Part shown: piece after piece, positions 50,822-60,775 of the stretch
Layout of the letters: the number at the start of each line of letters is the position of its first letter
Numbering within the stretch: the first letter of the stretch is position 1
DNA from: Citrobacter sp. Res13-Sevr-PEB04-36
Lineage (GTDB): Bacteria; Pseudomonadota; Gammaproteobacteria; Enterobacterales; Enterobacteriaceae
Length of the DNA stretch: 64,000 nucleotides
NCBI RefSeq assembly: GCF_015672735.1
Contig: NZ_JADABY010000015.1
Location: forward strand, 1 to 64,000
Direction of reading: 5' to 3'
Notes under the pieces: generated by a model
What the model was told of the DNA's origin: nothing
Database searches by the model: none
The model's input: the letters and a program-made list of their open reading frames with translations, nothing else
Made by a program: the position numbers and the translations under genes

Positions 50822-52468
50822 ATGTCAAACAAACCCTTTCATTATCAGCATCCTTTCCCCCTCAAAAAGGATGATACCGAATACTATCTGTTGACCAGCG
50901 ACCATGTTTCTGTTGCCGAATTTGAAGGCCACGAAATCATTAAAGTTGATCCTCAAGCCTTAACCCTCCTTGCACGCCAGGCATTTCATGATGCCTCATT
51001 TATGCTGCGTCCGGCGCATCAGCAGCAGGTTGCGGATATTCTTCGCGACCCGGATGCCAGCGAAAACGACAAATATGTGGCCCTGCAATTCCTGCGTAAC
51101 TCCGACATCGCGGCGAAAGGCGTGTTACCGACCTGCCAGGACACCGGTACGGCGATTATCGTCGGTAAAAAAGGGCAACGTGTCTGGACCGGCGGCGGTG
51201 ATGAAGCCGCTCTGGCGCGAGGGGTGTATAACACCTATATCGAAGATAACCTGCGCTATTCGCAAAACGCCGCTCTGGATATGTATAACGAGGTGAACAC
51301 CGGGACCAACCTGCCTGCGCAGATAGACCTGTATACCGTGGACGGTGACGAGTACAAATTCCTCTGCATCGCCAAAGGCGGGGGATCGGCGAATAAAACC
51401 TATCTGTATCAGGAAACCAAAGCGCTGCTCACGCCGGGCAAATTGAAAAATTATCTGGTCGAGAAAATGCGTACGCTGGGAACCGCAGCCTGTCCGCCGT
51501 ATCACATTGCTTTTGTGATTGGTGGAACTTCAGCAGAAGCGACGCTGAAAACCGTTAAACTGGCGTCGGCAAAATATTATGATGAATTGCCGACTGAAGG
51601 TAATGAGCATGGTCAGGCGTTCCGCGATGTCGAACTGGAAAAAGAGCTGTTAATTGAAGCACAAAACCTTGGACTGGGCGCACAGTTCGGCGGGAAATAC
51701 TTTGCCCACGATATTCGCGTGATCCGTCTGCCGCGCCACGGTGCGTCATGCCCGGTCGGTATGGGCGTCTCTTGTTCAGCAGATCGTAATATCAAAGCCA
51801 AGATCAATCGCAAAGGGATCTGGATTGAGAAGCTGGAAAACAATCCCGGCAAGTACATCCCGGAAGCGTTGCGCCAGGCCGGTGAAGGTGAAGCTGTGCG
51901 CGTCGATCTCAACCGTCCGATGAAAGAGATCCTGGCTCAGCTGTCGCAGTATCCCGTCTCCACACGTCTGTCACTGAATGGCACAATCATCGTCGGACGT
52001 GATATTGCGCATGCAAAACTGAAAGAGCGTCTGGATAACGGCGAAAGTTTGCCGCAGTATGTTAAGGATCACCCTATTTATTACGCTGGTCCGGCGAAAA
52101 CTCCGGAAGGTTATGCCTCGGGCTCGCTTGGCCCAACCACAGCTGGACGCATGGATTCATATGTTGATCAGCTGCAGTCCGCGGGTGGCAGCATGATCAT
52201 GCTGGCAAAAGGCAACCGTAGCCAGCAGGTTACCGACGCCTGCCATAAACATGGCGGTTTCTATTTAGGCAGTATCGGTGGCCCTGCGGCGGTGTTGGCG
52301 CAAGGCAGTATCAAGAGTCTGGAATGTGTGGAATACCCGGAACTGGGGATGGAAGCCATCTGGAAAATTGAAGTGGAAGATTTCCCGGCGTTTATCCTGG
52401 TGGATGACAAAGGTAACGATTTCTTCCAGCAGATTCAGACGTCGCAGTGCGCACGCTGCGTTAAGTAA
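50822..52468 (+). CDS. fumA: Class I fumarase (4Fe-4S)
   Basis: A 548-residue oxygen-sensitive fumarase converting fumarate and malate in the TCA cycle. Cluster Cys residues are visible: Cys105 in [10 protein letters not shown], one in [12 protein letters not shown] and one in GVSCSADRN, in line with E. coli FumA (548 residues, cluster at Cys105/224/318). The C-terminal beta domain begins near [13 protein letters not shown]. It stands upstream of fumC, with a strong terminator between them. Confidence 0.97.
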   Translation: MSNKPFHYQHPFPLKKDDTEYYLLTSDHVSVAEFEGHEIIKVDPQALTLLARQAFHDASFMLRPAHQQQVADILRDPDASENDKYVALQFLRNSDIAAKGVLPTCQDTGTAIIVGKKGQRVWTGGGDEAALARGVYNTYIEDNLRYSQNAALDMYNEVNTGTNLPAQIDLYTVDGDEYKFLCIAKGGGSANKTYLYQETKALLTPGKLKNYLVEKMRTLGTAACPPYHIAFVIGGTSAEATLKTVKLASAKYYDELPTEGNEHGQAFRDVELEKELLIEAQNLGLGAQFGGKYFAHDIRVIRLPRHGASCPVGMGVSCSADRNIKAKINRKGIWIEKLENNPGKYIPEALRQAGEGEAVRVDLNRPMKEILAQLSQYPVSTRLSLNGTIIVGRDIAHAKLKERLDNGESLPQYVKDHPIYYAGPAKTPEGYASGSLGPTTAGRMDSYVDQLQSAGGSMIMLAKGNRSQQVTDACHKHGGFYLGSIGGPAAVLAQGSIKSLECVEYPELGMEAIWKIEVEDFPAFILVDDKGNDFFQQIQTSQCARCVK

Positions 52469-52472
52469 CGTC

Positions 52473-52498
52473 AACCGCCCTTCGGGGCGGTTTTTTTT
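52473..52498 (+). terminator. Intrinsic terminator after fumA
   Basis: AACCGCCC and GGGCGGTT close a UUCG tetraloop, followed by eight T residues: a textbook terminator five bases after the fumA stop. Confidence 0.92.
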
Positions 52499-52610
52499 AC
52501 CGCACGAACCACCAAACGAAGGTTTTATCCTCGTCAATACTCATAAGACCAATGGCAAGTGGGCAATGTCGAAACATAACCTAATCAATTGTTAATATAA
52601 GGAGCAGGTC

Positions 52611-54014
52611 ATGGTAACGGTACGCCGCGAAAATGATTCAATGGGGGCGATTGAGGTTCCGGCCGATAAACTCTGGGGCGCGCAAACCCAACGATCGCTG
52701 GAGCATTTTCGTATCTCTACGGAGAAAATGCCGGTCTCGCTGATCCACGCGCTGGCGCTAACTAAACGTGCCGCAGCGAAGGTCAATCAGGACCTTGGGC
52801 TGTTAGCAGCAGAAAAAGCGAACGCCATCATGCAGGCGGTAGATGAAGTGCTGGCTGATAAACACGCTGACGAGTTTCCGCTGGCTATCTGGCAGACCGG
52901 TTCCGGTACGCAAAGCAACATGAACATGAACGAAGTGCTGGCAAATCGGGCCAGCGAATTGTTGGGCGGCGAGCGGGGAATGGATCGCAAAATACACCCC
53001 AACGATGACGTCAATAAAAGCCAAAGTTCAAATGACGTGTTCCCCACGGCAATGCACGTTGCCGCGCTGCTGGCTCTGCGTAAATCACTTATTCCACAAT
53101 TGAATGTGTTGATTAAAACCCTCAGTGAAAAATCCCACGCCTTTGCAGATATTGTCAAAATTGGCCGAACGCATCTGCAGGATGCCACGCCGTTGACGCT
53201 GGGCCAGGAAATTTCTGGCTGGGTGGCGATGTTGGAACATAACCTGAAGCACATTGAAAACAGTCTGCCGCATGTGGCCGAACTGGCTTTGGGAGGAACG
53301 GCCGTCGGCACCGGACTGAATACACATCCTGAATATGCTCGCCGCGTTGCGGATGAACTGAGGGTGATCACCTGTGCACCGTTTGTTACCGCGCCGAATA
53401 AATTCGAAGCGCTGGCCACCTGTGATGCGCTGGTACACGCCCACGGGGCGTTGAAAGGTCTGGCTGCATCGTTAATGAAAATCGCCAACGATGTGCGTTG
53501 GCTGGCATCCGGTCCGCGATGTGGTATTGGCGAGATAGCGATTCCTGAAAACGAGCCCGGCAGCTCCATCATGCCCGGTAAGGTCAACCCCACGCAATGT
53601 GAAGCCTTGACCATGCTGTGTTGTCAGGTGATGGGCAATGATGTCGCGATCAACATTGGCGGGGCCTCCGGTAATTTTGAGCTCAACGTCTACCGACCGA
53701 TGATTATCCATAACTTCCTGCAATCGGTTCGCCTGCTGGCAGACGGTATGGAAAGCTTCAATGCGCACTGCGCGACCGGCATTGAGCCCAATCGCGAGCG
53801 CATAGACCAACTGCTCAACGAATCCCTGATGCTGGTGACTGCCCTGAATACCCATATTGGGTACGATAAAGCTGCTGAAATCGCCAAAAAGGCCCACAAA
53901 GAGGGGCTGACGTTAAAAGCCTCAGCGCTGGCGCTGGGCTACCTTAGCGAGGCGGAGTTCGACAGTTGGGTGCGCCCGGAACTGATGGTCGGAAGTATGC
54001 GACCTGGACGTTAA
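52611..54014 (+). CDS. fumC: Class II fumarase (iron-free)
   Basis: A 467-residue tetrameric fumarase that needs no iron and replaces FumA under oxidative stress or iron lack; in E. coli SoxS and MarA induce it. The family signature is [15 protein letters not shown] (catalytic Ser loop), with [14 protein letters not shown] and [11 protein letters not shown] as the other conserved blocks. Length equals E. coli FumC (467). Its stop overlaps that of convergent tus by four bases (TTAA). Confidence 0.97.
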   Translation: MVTVRRENDSMGAIEVPADKLWGAQTQRSLEHFRISTEKMPVSLIHALALTKRAAAKVNQDLGLLAAEKANAIMQAVDEVLADKHADEFPLAIWQTGSGTQSNMNMNEVLANRASELLGGERGMDRKIHPNDDVNKSQSSNDVFPTAMHVAALLALRKSLIPQLNVLIKTLSEKSHAFADIVKIGRTHLQDATPLTLGQEISGWVAMLEHNLKHIENSLPHVAELALGGTAVGTGLNTHPEYARRVADELRVITCAPFVTAPNKFEALATCDALVHAHGALKGLAASLMKIANDVRWLASGPRCGIGEIAIPENEPGSSIMPGKVNPTQCEALTMLCCQVMGNDVAINIGGASGNFELNVYRPMIIHNFLQSVRLLADGMESFNAHCATGIEPNRERIDQLLNESLMLVTALNTHIGYDKAAEIAKKAHKEGLTLKASALALGYLSEAEFDSWVRPELMVGSMRPGR

Positions 54015-54940
54015 TCCGCCACATACAGGTGCAGTCGGGGAATAATCAGCCTTAACGGCTGCGCCTGAGGTTTAAAACGATGTTGCACGTTGTCGGCATC
54101 GTAATTCAGCAACTCACCGATGTCGGGCACGTTCATGCCGTTTTCATTATTAATCAGTGCAATTAGCGGCGTCGGGCAGGCATATTGCACCTGTTTTTGC
54201 TGCCCTTTGTACCAGACTCGGGCGATGGGCTGGACTTTCACCGGTCTTTTTATTTTCAGTTTCGCCTGTTGCGGCAGGGCGGCAATGTCCTGATACTCGC
54301 GCTCCAACCGGGCCTGCCACTCTTCACGCGTCCAGGGATGTACGCTACGCGGTGAGTTCAGGCTTTTTTCTAACTGTTCCAGCACCTCATCGCGCTTCAG
54401 GTTTTTAATGATGTGCTTATTGGCCCAACCGAATCGCAGGGTGGCAGGTTCTCTGACTACCGTCAGCGTACGATAAGCATTGAGCGTGATAAGTCCTGGT
54501 AAATGACGATGCACCCATTCGAAGCGCGCGGCGGGCGGCAACCCTGAATCTACCGTCACAATATGCTCAAAGGTTGTTTTCAGCTGGTTGATACGTTGGA
54601 CTTGTGCTTCCAGCGCCGCCTGCGAAAGGCTATCTACCTGATAGCAGAGTACTCCTGGCAGGCGCACGGCGGCTTTACTACTGCGATTCTCGGACTGCTG
54701 CTGAATAAACAGGTGGCGGTAGTGACGCAGTGCCAGACTTTCAGCCTCTTTGCCTAAATGTTGTTTAACATCAATGGTATCCAGCGGGGCGTGCTCCGAC
54801 TCTTTTGCGATTTCTGGCAAGGAGAACCCGCGGGCAATTAGCAGCGTGTGCTGCTGCAGGTTTTCGGTGAATTGCGCCAGTTCTTGTTCCATCTGGCGAA
54901 AAGTGCCGTTCAGACGTTCAACGAGATCGTAACGAGCCAT
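54011..54940 (-). CDS. tus: Replication terminator protein Tus
   Basis: A 309-residue monomeric protein that binds Ter sites and stops replication forks coming from one side by blocking DnaB. Length equals E. coli Tus (309), with matching blocks [35 protein letters not shown]-type [10 protein letters not shown] and [27 protein letters not shown] in the interdomain DNA-binding strands. A Ter site overlaps its promoter region just upstream, giving autorepression. Finding tus here places the window beside the terminus. Confidence 0.97.
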   Translation of the reverse strand: MARYDLVERLNGTFRQMEQELAQFTENLQQHTLLIARGFSLPEIAKESEHAPLDTIDVKQHLGKEAESLALRHYRHLFIQQQSENRSSKAAVRLPGVLCYQVDSLSQAALEAQVQRINQLKTTFEHIVTVDSGLPPAARFEWVHRHLPGLITLNAYRTLTVVREPATLRFGWANKHIIKNLKRDEVLEQLEKSLNSPRSVHPWTREEWQARLEREYQDIAALPQQAKLKIKRPVKVQPIARVWYKGQQKQVQYACPTPLIALINNENGMNVPDIGELLNYDADNVQHRFKPQAQPLRLIIPRLHLYVAD

Positions 54941-54951
54941 AAGGTTACCAT

Positions 54952-54968
54952 TTTAGTTACAACATACT
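54952..54968 (-). other. Ter site (TerB-like) upstream of tus
   Basis: The minus strand reads AGTATGTTGTAACTAAA, an exact match to the core Ter consensus with the conserved G-C at the C6 side. It lies 12 bases before the tus start, as TerB does in E. coli, so Tus bound here both blocks forks from one direction and represses its own gene. Confidence 0.93.
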
Positions 54969-55013
54969 TTTTTATAGCACACCCAACACTACCTGACCAC
55001 CGAGCCGTAAGGG

Positions 55014-56315
55014 TCAGGCAGCGGAAAATTCAGGAATGTTATGCCAGACAGGCCAGCTAAAAGTAAAACGTGCGCCACCCAGCTCGCTTTCGTCACACAC
55101 CACCGTGCCCCCCATGGCTAGCGCAATCGAGTGGACGATGGCCAGCCCGAGTCCGCAACCGCCGGTGGTCCGGTCCCGACTGGGATCAAGGCGAACAAAC
55201 GGTTCGAAAACCTGTGCACGGGCGTCGGGCGCAATGCCGGGGCCATCGTCCTCCACGATCAGCATCGCCTGATGACCCTGCAACTGCAGGCTGGCATGTA
55301 CTGTGGACTGACAATAGCGCAGGGCGTTGTTGAGTAAATTATCCAGTACGCGCTCCATCAGGCGCATATCCAGTGCACCGTAATCACCAGTGGCAAGATG
55401 ACGCAGGCGTACCGAGCGCTCCGGATTAACGCTTTGCACATCGTCCAGATGGGTAGTTAGCCACACGGGCAGGTTTGGCACAGTGAGGTGTAACTCATTC
55501 TGCGGTCGGTCGAGCCGCGCGTAGGTGAGTAATTCTTCAATCAACGCTTCCAACTGACCAATATCGCGATTCAGCGCCTGAGATTCCTGAACGGTGAGGT
55601 TATCGCTCATCTCCAGGCGGTAGCGTAAACGCACTAATGGTGTGCGCAGTTCATGAGCGATGCCATCAATTAGCTGTTTTTTGCTGGCGATCAACGCATT
55701 GATATTATCCGCCATCTGGTTAAATGCAACACCGAGTCGCTCAAAGCTGGAACCGGTGTCAAAATGCAGGCGTTCGCTCAGATGTCCTTCACCAAAACGT
55801 TGTGCTGCTGCTTCCAGCCTTAGCATCTCCTGCCAGTGCGGGCGCATCCAGATAAGTACCGGAAAGGCCAATGAAATAGCAATAAATGCCATCAACGCGA
55901 CGTCCAACAAGCGCATTTGATGTAGAAAATAGAGATACGGGACCGGGCCGACGGCAAGGACATAATGGCTGCGCGGAATACGCTGAATAAAAGTGTACTG
56001 ATCGTCGAGTGCCACGATATCACCCTCGCGCAGGCGCTGTTGGGTGGGGGCGTCCAGTCGGTATTTATTCAGCGGCTCTACGCGCAAATCAAACGAGAGG
56101 TTTAAATCCATCTCTTTCAGCGTCTTCCCCCAGTCGTGGGGGGGGATCTCGCGAAGCTCACTGCGCATCAAATACAAAGAGCTTTTCATTAAGTCGTCGA
56201 GCGACTGCCTGCCTGCGCGCTCGGCGGTAAATTTGTATACCAGTCCGACCAGCAGGGTCATCACCAGAAAGCAGACGAACAGCAACAGGTAAAACTGTAC
56301 AAACAGCTTCTTCAT
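55014..56315 (-). CDS. rstB: Sensor histidine kinase RstB
   Basis: A 433-residue inner-membrane kinase partnered with RstA. Two membrane helices flank a periplasmic sensor (about residues 30-135); then a HAMP region, the phosphorylated His in IDGIAHELRTPLVRLRY, an N box (RVLDNLLNNALRYC), and G boxes (VEDDGPGIAP, GGCGLGLAIVHS). Length equals E. coli RstB. Normally rstB follows rstA directly; here 4.7 kb of other genes intervene, with a phage integrase remnant ending six bases from its start codon. Its promoter is therefore uncertain. Confidence 0.97.
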   Translation of the reverse strand: MKKLFVQFYLLLFVCFLVMTLLVGLVYKFTAERAGRQSLDDLMKSSLYLMRSELREIPPHDWGKTLKEMDLNLSFDLRVEPLNKYRLDAPTQQRLREGDIVALDDQYTFIQRIPRSHYVLAVGPVPYLYFLHQMRLLDVALMAFIAISLAFPVLIWMRPHWQEMLRLEAAAQRFGEGHLSERLHFDTGSSFERLGVAFNQMADNINALIASKKQLIDGIAHELRTPLVRLRYRLEMSDNLTVQESQALNRDIGQLEALIEELLTYARLDRPQNELHLTVPNLPVWLTTHLDDVQSVNPERSVRLRHLATGDYGALDMRLMERVLDNLLNNALRYCQSTVHASLQLQGHQAMLIVEDDGPGIAPDARAQVFEPFVRLDPSRDRTTGGCGLGLAIVHSIALAMGGTVVCDESELGGARFTFSWPVWHNIPEFSAA

Positions 56316-56321
56316 GAAATA

Positions 56322-56571
56322 TCACCGTAACTTCAATTGGTTAGTTGGTGATCGTTCACCTCTGGGCACCTGGGGGACACTGCTGTATCCATCGATACGC
56401 TGGTTCAGGAATGCTATCTGATCACCATCAAGCACGTTTATCCAGGCAGAGTACACTGTATAAACCATTTCTGCATTCTCGTGGCCCATAAGACCCGAGA
56501 TCAATCCAGGATTGGCACTCGTTATTTTTTGCTTTGAAGAAGAGAATCGGGGTTACCCCTGTTTTTTTGGA
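56322..56571 (-). pseudogene. Phage integrase C-terminal remnant
   Basis: On the minus strand an open stretch encodes SANPGLISGLMGHENAEMVYTVYSAWI and then a divergent tail. The LMGHENAEMVYTVYSAWI part matches the C-terminal catalytic block of tyrosine integrases: the second conserved His is in MGHEN and the nucleophile is the Tyr of VYS. The Arg box and everything N-terminal are missing, and an in-frame stop lies about 25 codons upstream, so it is a remnant of a once larger mobile element. The right-hand limit given is approximate. Confidence 0.75.
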
Positions 56572-56603
56572 ATCGCTCTATGCCCTTATAAGCAACGGAA
56601 AAG

Positions 56604-56625
56604 AGCCCGCACGGAGACGCGGGCT
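56604..56625. terminator. Hairpin within the island
   Basis: AGCCCGC and GCGGGCT pair around an 8-base loop, with A-rich and T-rich flanks on the two sides, between the small gene at 56721 and the integrase remnant. Confidence 0.6.
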
Positions 56626-56720
56626 AAAAAGTTACATATTGATTTTATAGGTATTCTTTCAGACTGACTGCTGCTTTGTCTTTACCGGGCCTTATGATGT
56701 TTTGGGGCATCAGCAGGAGA

Positions 56721-56969
56721 TTACTCGGTCGATGGGCCAAGTTCGGAAAGCGAGTGCTCGGTAAGTTCCCACTCAACATCGCGTCCCTGATATTGCGGCA
56801 TAACTTCACCCTTTGTTACACCGGTGACAACTTTATACGTTTCACTTTTCCAGACGCCGGATTGTCCACACACCTCGCCCGAGCTGGCAGTTGTCCCTGG
56901 CGGTAACGGTTTGATTGAATAATCTGTATTGAAATCGAAGTAACTGCCACTTGTGATCGGAGAAACCAT
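56721..56969 (-). CDS. Small protein of unknown function in the rstAB island
   Basis: An 82-residue soluble protein I do not recognise. Visible features: N-terminal SPITSGSYFDFNTDYSIKPLPPG, then VCGQSGVWKSETYKV and GEVMPQYQGRDVEWEL. The combination C-x-x-SG-x-W and later MP-x-Y-x-G is reminiscent of small proteins found near secretion or mobile loci, but I cannot name one. No signal peptide. GTGGAG lies six bases upstream of the ATG, which supports expression. AT-rich surroundings and the nearby integrase remnant suggest it is cargo of the old element. Confidence 0.6.
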   Translation of the reverse strand: MVSPITSGSYFDFNTDYSIKPLPPGTTASSGEVCGQSGVWKSETYKVVTGVTKGEVMPQYQGRDVEWELTEHSLSELGPSTE

Positions 56970-57357
56970 ACTTACTCCACTATTTCTATTGATGGTTACA
57001 ATTTTTAAGCGACACTTGATTTGGAAAACTTAAGTTTTTTAGTCCAAATAAATGCTATTTAATTGTGTTTTTGATCTGGGGTTTATGTTTTTTACTGGTT
57101 TAATATTTTGGATTTATCGTTGGGATTAGATTTAAAGTCGTTTTTGATGTGCGGGAGGTGGTCGTTGTTTCGGCTGACAAAGCTTCAATTAAGTGAATGC
57201 GCAATGCCCTTAAGCTCTGTTCTTCATGCCACTACGTTTTCCTGGTTGTGGGTCAAATACATGAATGGATCACCGTAAACGGTATCAAATGGCTACGCCA
57301 GTGTTGATTGTTTTGCATTGCATTGTCCTGCTGATTAAGCTTGCGCAAGGTGTCTGA
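56970..57357. other. AT-rich intergenic region in the island
   Basis: About 390 bases with very low GC in the first half and no supported gene. A short reverse frame over 57253-57459 overlaps the kinase gene and is most likely a shadow. Confidence 0.5.
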
Positions 57358-58218
57358 ATGCGTCGGGCAAATCATTTTGGAAAACATATGTTCAGTATCT
57401 GGCTCAGCCGCTGGGGACTCATCCCGGATGGTGTTCCCATTGTGACTCATACATCGCATCTGTTACCCGTGAAGACAATTAGCGATGGCAAGAAAGCAAT
57501 CCTTAAACTTACGAGTGATGCCACTGAGCGAACCGGCTGTCAGTTGATGGTCTGGTGGAACGGGAAGGGGGCGGCGAAGGTGCTGGCTCATGTGGATGGG
57601 GTGTTACTGTTAGAACGGGCCACCGGGACGCAATCACTGGCGGATATGTCCCGGGCAGAGCAGGATGAGCGGGCTTGCCGTATCATATGTCATGCTGCCC
57701 GTCAGCTTCATGTTGAGCCAAATGCTTCTGCACCTGCTCTCACGCCGCTTGAACACTGGTTTCGCGATCTTGCGCTTGCAGGGCAGATTTATGGTGGAGT
57801 CATGCGACGGTGTGCGCAGGCAGCCAACAAGGTCCTCTCCGTTCCGCAAGATGTCGCGGTGCTACACGGCGATTTGCACCACGGCAATGTACTTGATTTT
57901 GCAGAGTCTGGATGGCTGGCCATTGATCCGAAAGGGTTGTTGGGTGAGCGTGGGTTTGATTACGCCAATATTTTCACTAATCCCGATCTTGCTACACCCG
58001 GTATCGGCATCGCCGTTGATCCACAGCGATTCATCCAACGTGTCAACATCGTCTCGGAGGCTGCCAGACTTGAACGCGAGCGTCTTCTGTTGTGGATAGC
58101 GGCATGGTGTGGGCTCTCTTCAGCCTGGTTTCTGCAAGATGGGGGCAGTGCGACCATAACCCTGCGCGTGGCGGAACTCGCGTTTGCTGAACTGGACTCA
58201 GGATCTCTGCAACTTTGA
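57358..58218 (+). CDS. APH(6)/StrB-like antibiotic kinase
   Basis: A 286-residue kinase of the aminoglycoside/hydroxyurea resistance family (APH_6_hur, PF04655), which includes streptomycin 6-phosphotransferase StrB. The catalytic loop VLHGDLHHGNVLD (His-Gly-Asp) and the DFG-like LAIDPKGLLGERGFDYANIF metal-binding segment are intact, and VDGVLLLERATG corresponds to the hinge. The N-terminal third is more divergent. Whether it inactivates streptomycin is not shown by sequence. AAGGTG stands five bases before the ATG; a second start at 57388 is possible. It lies alone in the island, upstream of the nickel permease. Confidence 0.85.
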   Translation: MRRANHFGKHMFSIWLSRWGLIPDGVPIVTHTSHLLPVKTISDGKKAILKLTSDATERTGCQLMVWWNGKGAAKVLAHVDGVLLLERATGTQSLADMSRAEQDERACRIICHAARQLHVEPNASAPALTPLEHWFRDLALAGQIYGGVMRRCAQAANKVLSVPQDVAVLHGDLHHGNVLDFAESGWLAIDPKGLLGERGFDYANIFTNPDLATPGIGIAVDPQRFIQRVNIVSEAARLERERLLLWIAAWCGLSSAWFLQDGGSATITLRVAELAFAELDSGSLQL

Positions 58219-58346
58219 TCTACGACACGGGGCAGTAATTTTAAAACGTTATCATTAGGCTGATAAATATTGGATTCACCAATCACTCATCAGTAAATGG
58301 CAGGTTACGTAGTGTCTTTTATTACCAAGTTAATAGGCCGAAAACA

Positions 58347-59375
58347 ATGAACGCGTTGTTTTCAGTGTGCAAAAAACGCCCGGATATTATGTTGCTGGTG
58401 GCGATTTTGGTCGGTGCAAACATTGTGGCATGGCTATGGGCTTTCACGGTGTTTAGTCATCATACATCGCTTCTGGCGCTGAGCCTGGTCGCCTGGTGTT
58501 ACGGTTTACGCCACGCTGTGGACGCCGATCATATTGCAGCCATCGACAGTGCAACCCGTAAACTGATGCAGCAAAAAAAGCGCGCATTGACCACCGGGGC
58601 GTGGTTTTCTCTCGGACATTCCACCATTGTGGTACTGGCAAGTATTGGCATTGCCCTAACCACCAGCGTGTTTAAACATCATATGGCGTGGTTTCAGAAT
58701 GTCGGGGGCGTGATTGGCACGTCCGTTTCCGCGGCATTCTTGCTGATTCTGGCGACCATCAATCTGATTATCTTCCGCCAGGTGTGGAAGGCATTCCGTC
58801 ATTTAAAACGCACGGGTACCTACGTCGGAACCACGGAAGAAGTTACGGTTTCAGGGCCTTTAAATTGGCTCTTCCGCTCGGCCTTCAGGCTGGTGGGGAA
58901 AGACTGGCATATGTATTTTGTCGGCTTTTTATTTGGATTGGGTTTTGATACCGCCACGGAAATTTCGCTGTTAGGCATTTCTGCTTCAGGTGCGTCCAGC
59001 GGGATGTCCATCTGGTCCATTCTGGTGTTCCCGGCTCTGTTTACCTGTGGGATGGCGCTGATTGATTGCCTCGACAGTATTCTGATGGTCGAGGCCTACG
59101 GCTGGGCCTTTAATAAGCCGCAGCGGAAACTGTATTATAATATGACCATCACCGGAACCTCGGTGATTGTAGCGGTATTTATTGGCGGGCTGGAGGCGTT
59201 AGGATTGCTGTCCGATGCGTTTTCACTGCAGGGGGGAATTTGGGATACGGTAAGCAATTTGAGTGACCACATGGGCAATGTTGGATTTATGATTATTGCT
59301 GTATTTCTCGGTTGTTGGATCCTCTCAGCGCTGAATTATCGCTGGAAAAACTATGACAGATTGACTCTCACCTAA
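58347..59375 (+). CDS. NiCoT-family nickel/cobalt permease
   Basis: A 342-residue high-affinity nickel or cobalt importer like HoxN and NixA. The family signature in helix 2, RHAVDADHIAAIDS (HxxxxDH), is complete, and LGFDTATEISLLGIS and the LFTCGMALIDCLDSILM blocks (further family signatures) are present, with about eight membrane segments. It would supply nickel for hydrogenase, glyoxalase I or urease. Metal preference is not decidable. It follows the kinase gene by 128 bases and ends at a strong terminator. I saw no NikR-type repeat upstream. Confidence 0.93.
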   Translation: MNALFSVCKKRPDIMLLVAILVGANIVAWLWAFTVFSHHTSLLALSLVAWCYGLRHAVDADHIAAIDSATRKLMQQKKRALTTGAWFSLGHSTIVVLASIGIALTTSVFKHHMAWFQNVGGVIGTSVSAAFLLILATINLIIFRQVWKAFRHLKRTGTYVGTTEEVTVSGPLNWLFRSAFRLVGKDWHMYFVGFLFGLGFDTATEISLLGISASGASSGMSIWSILVFPALFTCGMALIDCLDSILMVEAYGWAFNKPQRKLYYNMTITGTSVIVAVFIGGLEALGLLSDAFSLQGGIWDTVSNLSDHMGNVGFMIIAVFLGCWILSALNYRWKNYDRLTLT

Positions 59376-59382
59376 CATAAAT

Positions 59383-59410
59383 AAAGCCTTCCCGTAAGCA
59401 GGAAGGCTTT
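59383..59410. terminator. Bidirectional terminator between the NiCoT and TcyP-like genes
   Basis: AAAGCCTTCC and GGAAGGCTTT form a perfect 10-bp stem with an 8-base loop between convergent genes; A-runs and T-runs at the ends allow use from both strands. Confidence 0.85.
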
Positions 59411-59425
59411 TATCTGGCGTCGCTA

Positions 59426-60775
59426 TCAACCGTTATTCAGCTTCGCTGATTGTTGCTGTGCAGATGTTTCTTTTCGCAAGATTCGGTTTGCCAGCACGCC
59501 TGAGATCATCGACCCGTTCACGTTTAACGCGGTCCTCGCCATATCGACAATCGGCTCAATGGCAATAAAAATCCCCACCAGCGCGACCGGGAAATTCAGC
59601 GTTGAAAGCACGATCAGTGCGGCAAACGTCCCACCGCCGCCGACGCCCGCCACCCCAATCGAACCCAGCGCAATCGCCGGTAGCATAGCGAGCAGAAAAT
59701 GTACTGACAGCGGGTCAATGCCCATTGTTGGTGCAATCATTGCTACCATAATGGCAGGGTAAATTCCGGCGCAGCCATTCTGGCCCATACTGGAACCAAA
59801 TGAGGCTGCGATGTTGGCAATAGTATTTTGTACGCCAAATTTTTCCTGCGCGGTAATGGCCAGGGGAATAGAGGCCGCGCTGCTGCGTGATACAAACGCA
59901 AAGGTTAAAACCGGCCACACGGTTTTAAAATAGTGAATGGGATTATTTCCGCTCAGCAGCAGGATCAGCGCATGAACGATAAACATCATCAGCACGGCAA
60001 TGTAGCAAGCGGCTATAAAGCCTAACAAACTGGCAAATTGCTCAAACCGATAGGCGGAAAATACGCCGGCCATTAATGCCATCACGCCATAGGGGGTGAG
60101 TGCAATCACGATGCGCACCATTTTCATCACCCAAATCTGGATGGCGTTAATACCCGCGCTTAATTTTTCACCTTCTTGCGGCGCATCCTGTTTTACTTTT
60201 AATAATGCCACCCCGGCAAGTAGAGTGAAAATCACAATACCAATAACAGAAACGCTTCTGGCCCCGGTAAGATCGAGGAAGATATTGGTGGGGATCAGCG
60301 AGGTGACCAGCTTAGGCAGCGAGACCGCTGCTGTTTTACTCACATCCTCAGCTGTCAGCGTTGACTGCATATGGCCAAACGCGCTGGCGTCCAGGCCTAA
60401 AACGTGGGCAGTCAGCAGGCCAACAAATCCGGCAATCATCACCAGACAAAGCATACATCCCACGATGGTGAGCGACATTTTGCCAATTCCGGCGCTGTTT
60501 TCGAGCTTATTTATCGCCGAGAGAATAGAGATAAAAATTAGCGGAATGGCGACCAGCTTGAGTAAATTCACATAACCGTTACCGATGACGTTATACCAGT
60601 CGATAATCGTTTTGCTGTTGTCGGCCGCAATAAAATGAAGGGATAAGCCAATGACGGCACCGATAAAAATGGCGATGAAGACGCTTTTGGACAGGGAATG
60701 ACTTTTTTGGTCGATTTTGAATACAGCCCAGGAACAAACCAAAAATAACGCGATATACGCGGGAGTGACGAGCAT
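59426..60775 (-). CDS. Dicarboxylate/amino-acid:cation symporter, TcyP/YdjN-like
   Basis: A 449-residue transporter of the DAACS family, most like L-cystine symporter TcyP (YdjN) in its opening (WYNVIGNGYVNLLKLVAIPLIFISILSAINKL). About eight to nine membrane segments and two re-entrant loops; SRSSAASIPLAITAQEKFGV and the AGIYPAIMVAMIAPTMG and GVGGGGTFAALIVL segments form the substrate site region. The start at 60775 (MLVTPAYIAL) is preceded by AGAGG; the frame is open 43 codons further. It lies between rstA and rstB on their strand and so may be read from the rstA promoter. Substrate is inferred. Confidence 0.88.
   Translation of the reverse strand: MLVTPAYIALFLVCSWAVFKIDQKSHSLSKSVFIAIFIGAVIGLSLHFIAADNSKTIIDWYNVIGNGYVNLLKLVAIPLIFISILSAINKLENSAGIGKMSLTIVGCMLCLVMIAGFVGLLTAHVLGLDASAFGHMQSTLTAEDVSKTAAVSLPKLVTSLIPTNIFLDLTGARSVSVIGIVIFTLLAGVALLKVKQDAPQEGEKLSAGINAIQIWVMKMVRIVIALTPYGVMALMAGVFSAYRFEQFASLLGFIAACYIAVLMMFIVHALILLLSGNNPIHYFKTVWPVLTFAFVSRSSAASIPLAITAQEKFGVQNTIANIAASFGSSMGQNGCAGIYPAIMVAMIAPTMGIDPLSVHFLLAMLPAIALGSIGVAGVGGGGTFAALIVLSTLNFPVALVGIFIAIEPIVDMARTALNVNGSMISGVLANRILRKETSAQQQSAKLNNG

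Noticed and set aside
49383-50828. Long form of manA with 90 extra N-terminal residues
   Set aside because: The extension runs over the manA-fumA promoter region and has no family similarity; the internal ATG at 50558 gives the standard protein.
57253-57459. Minus-strand ORF overlapping the start of the APH-like kinase
   Set aside because: No recognisable domain or ribosome binding site, and it overlaps a supported gene; treated as a shadow.
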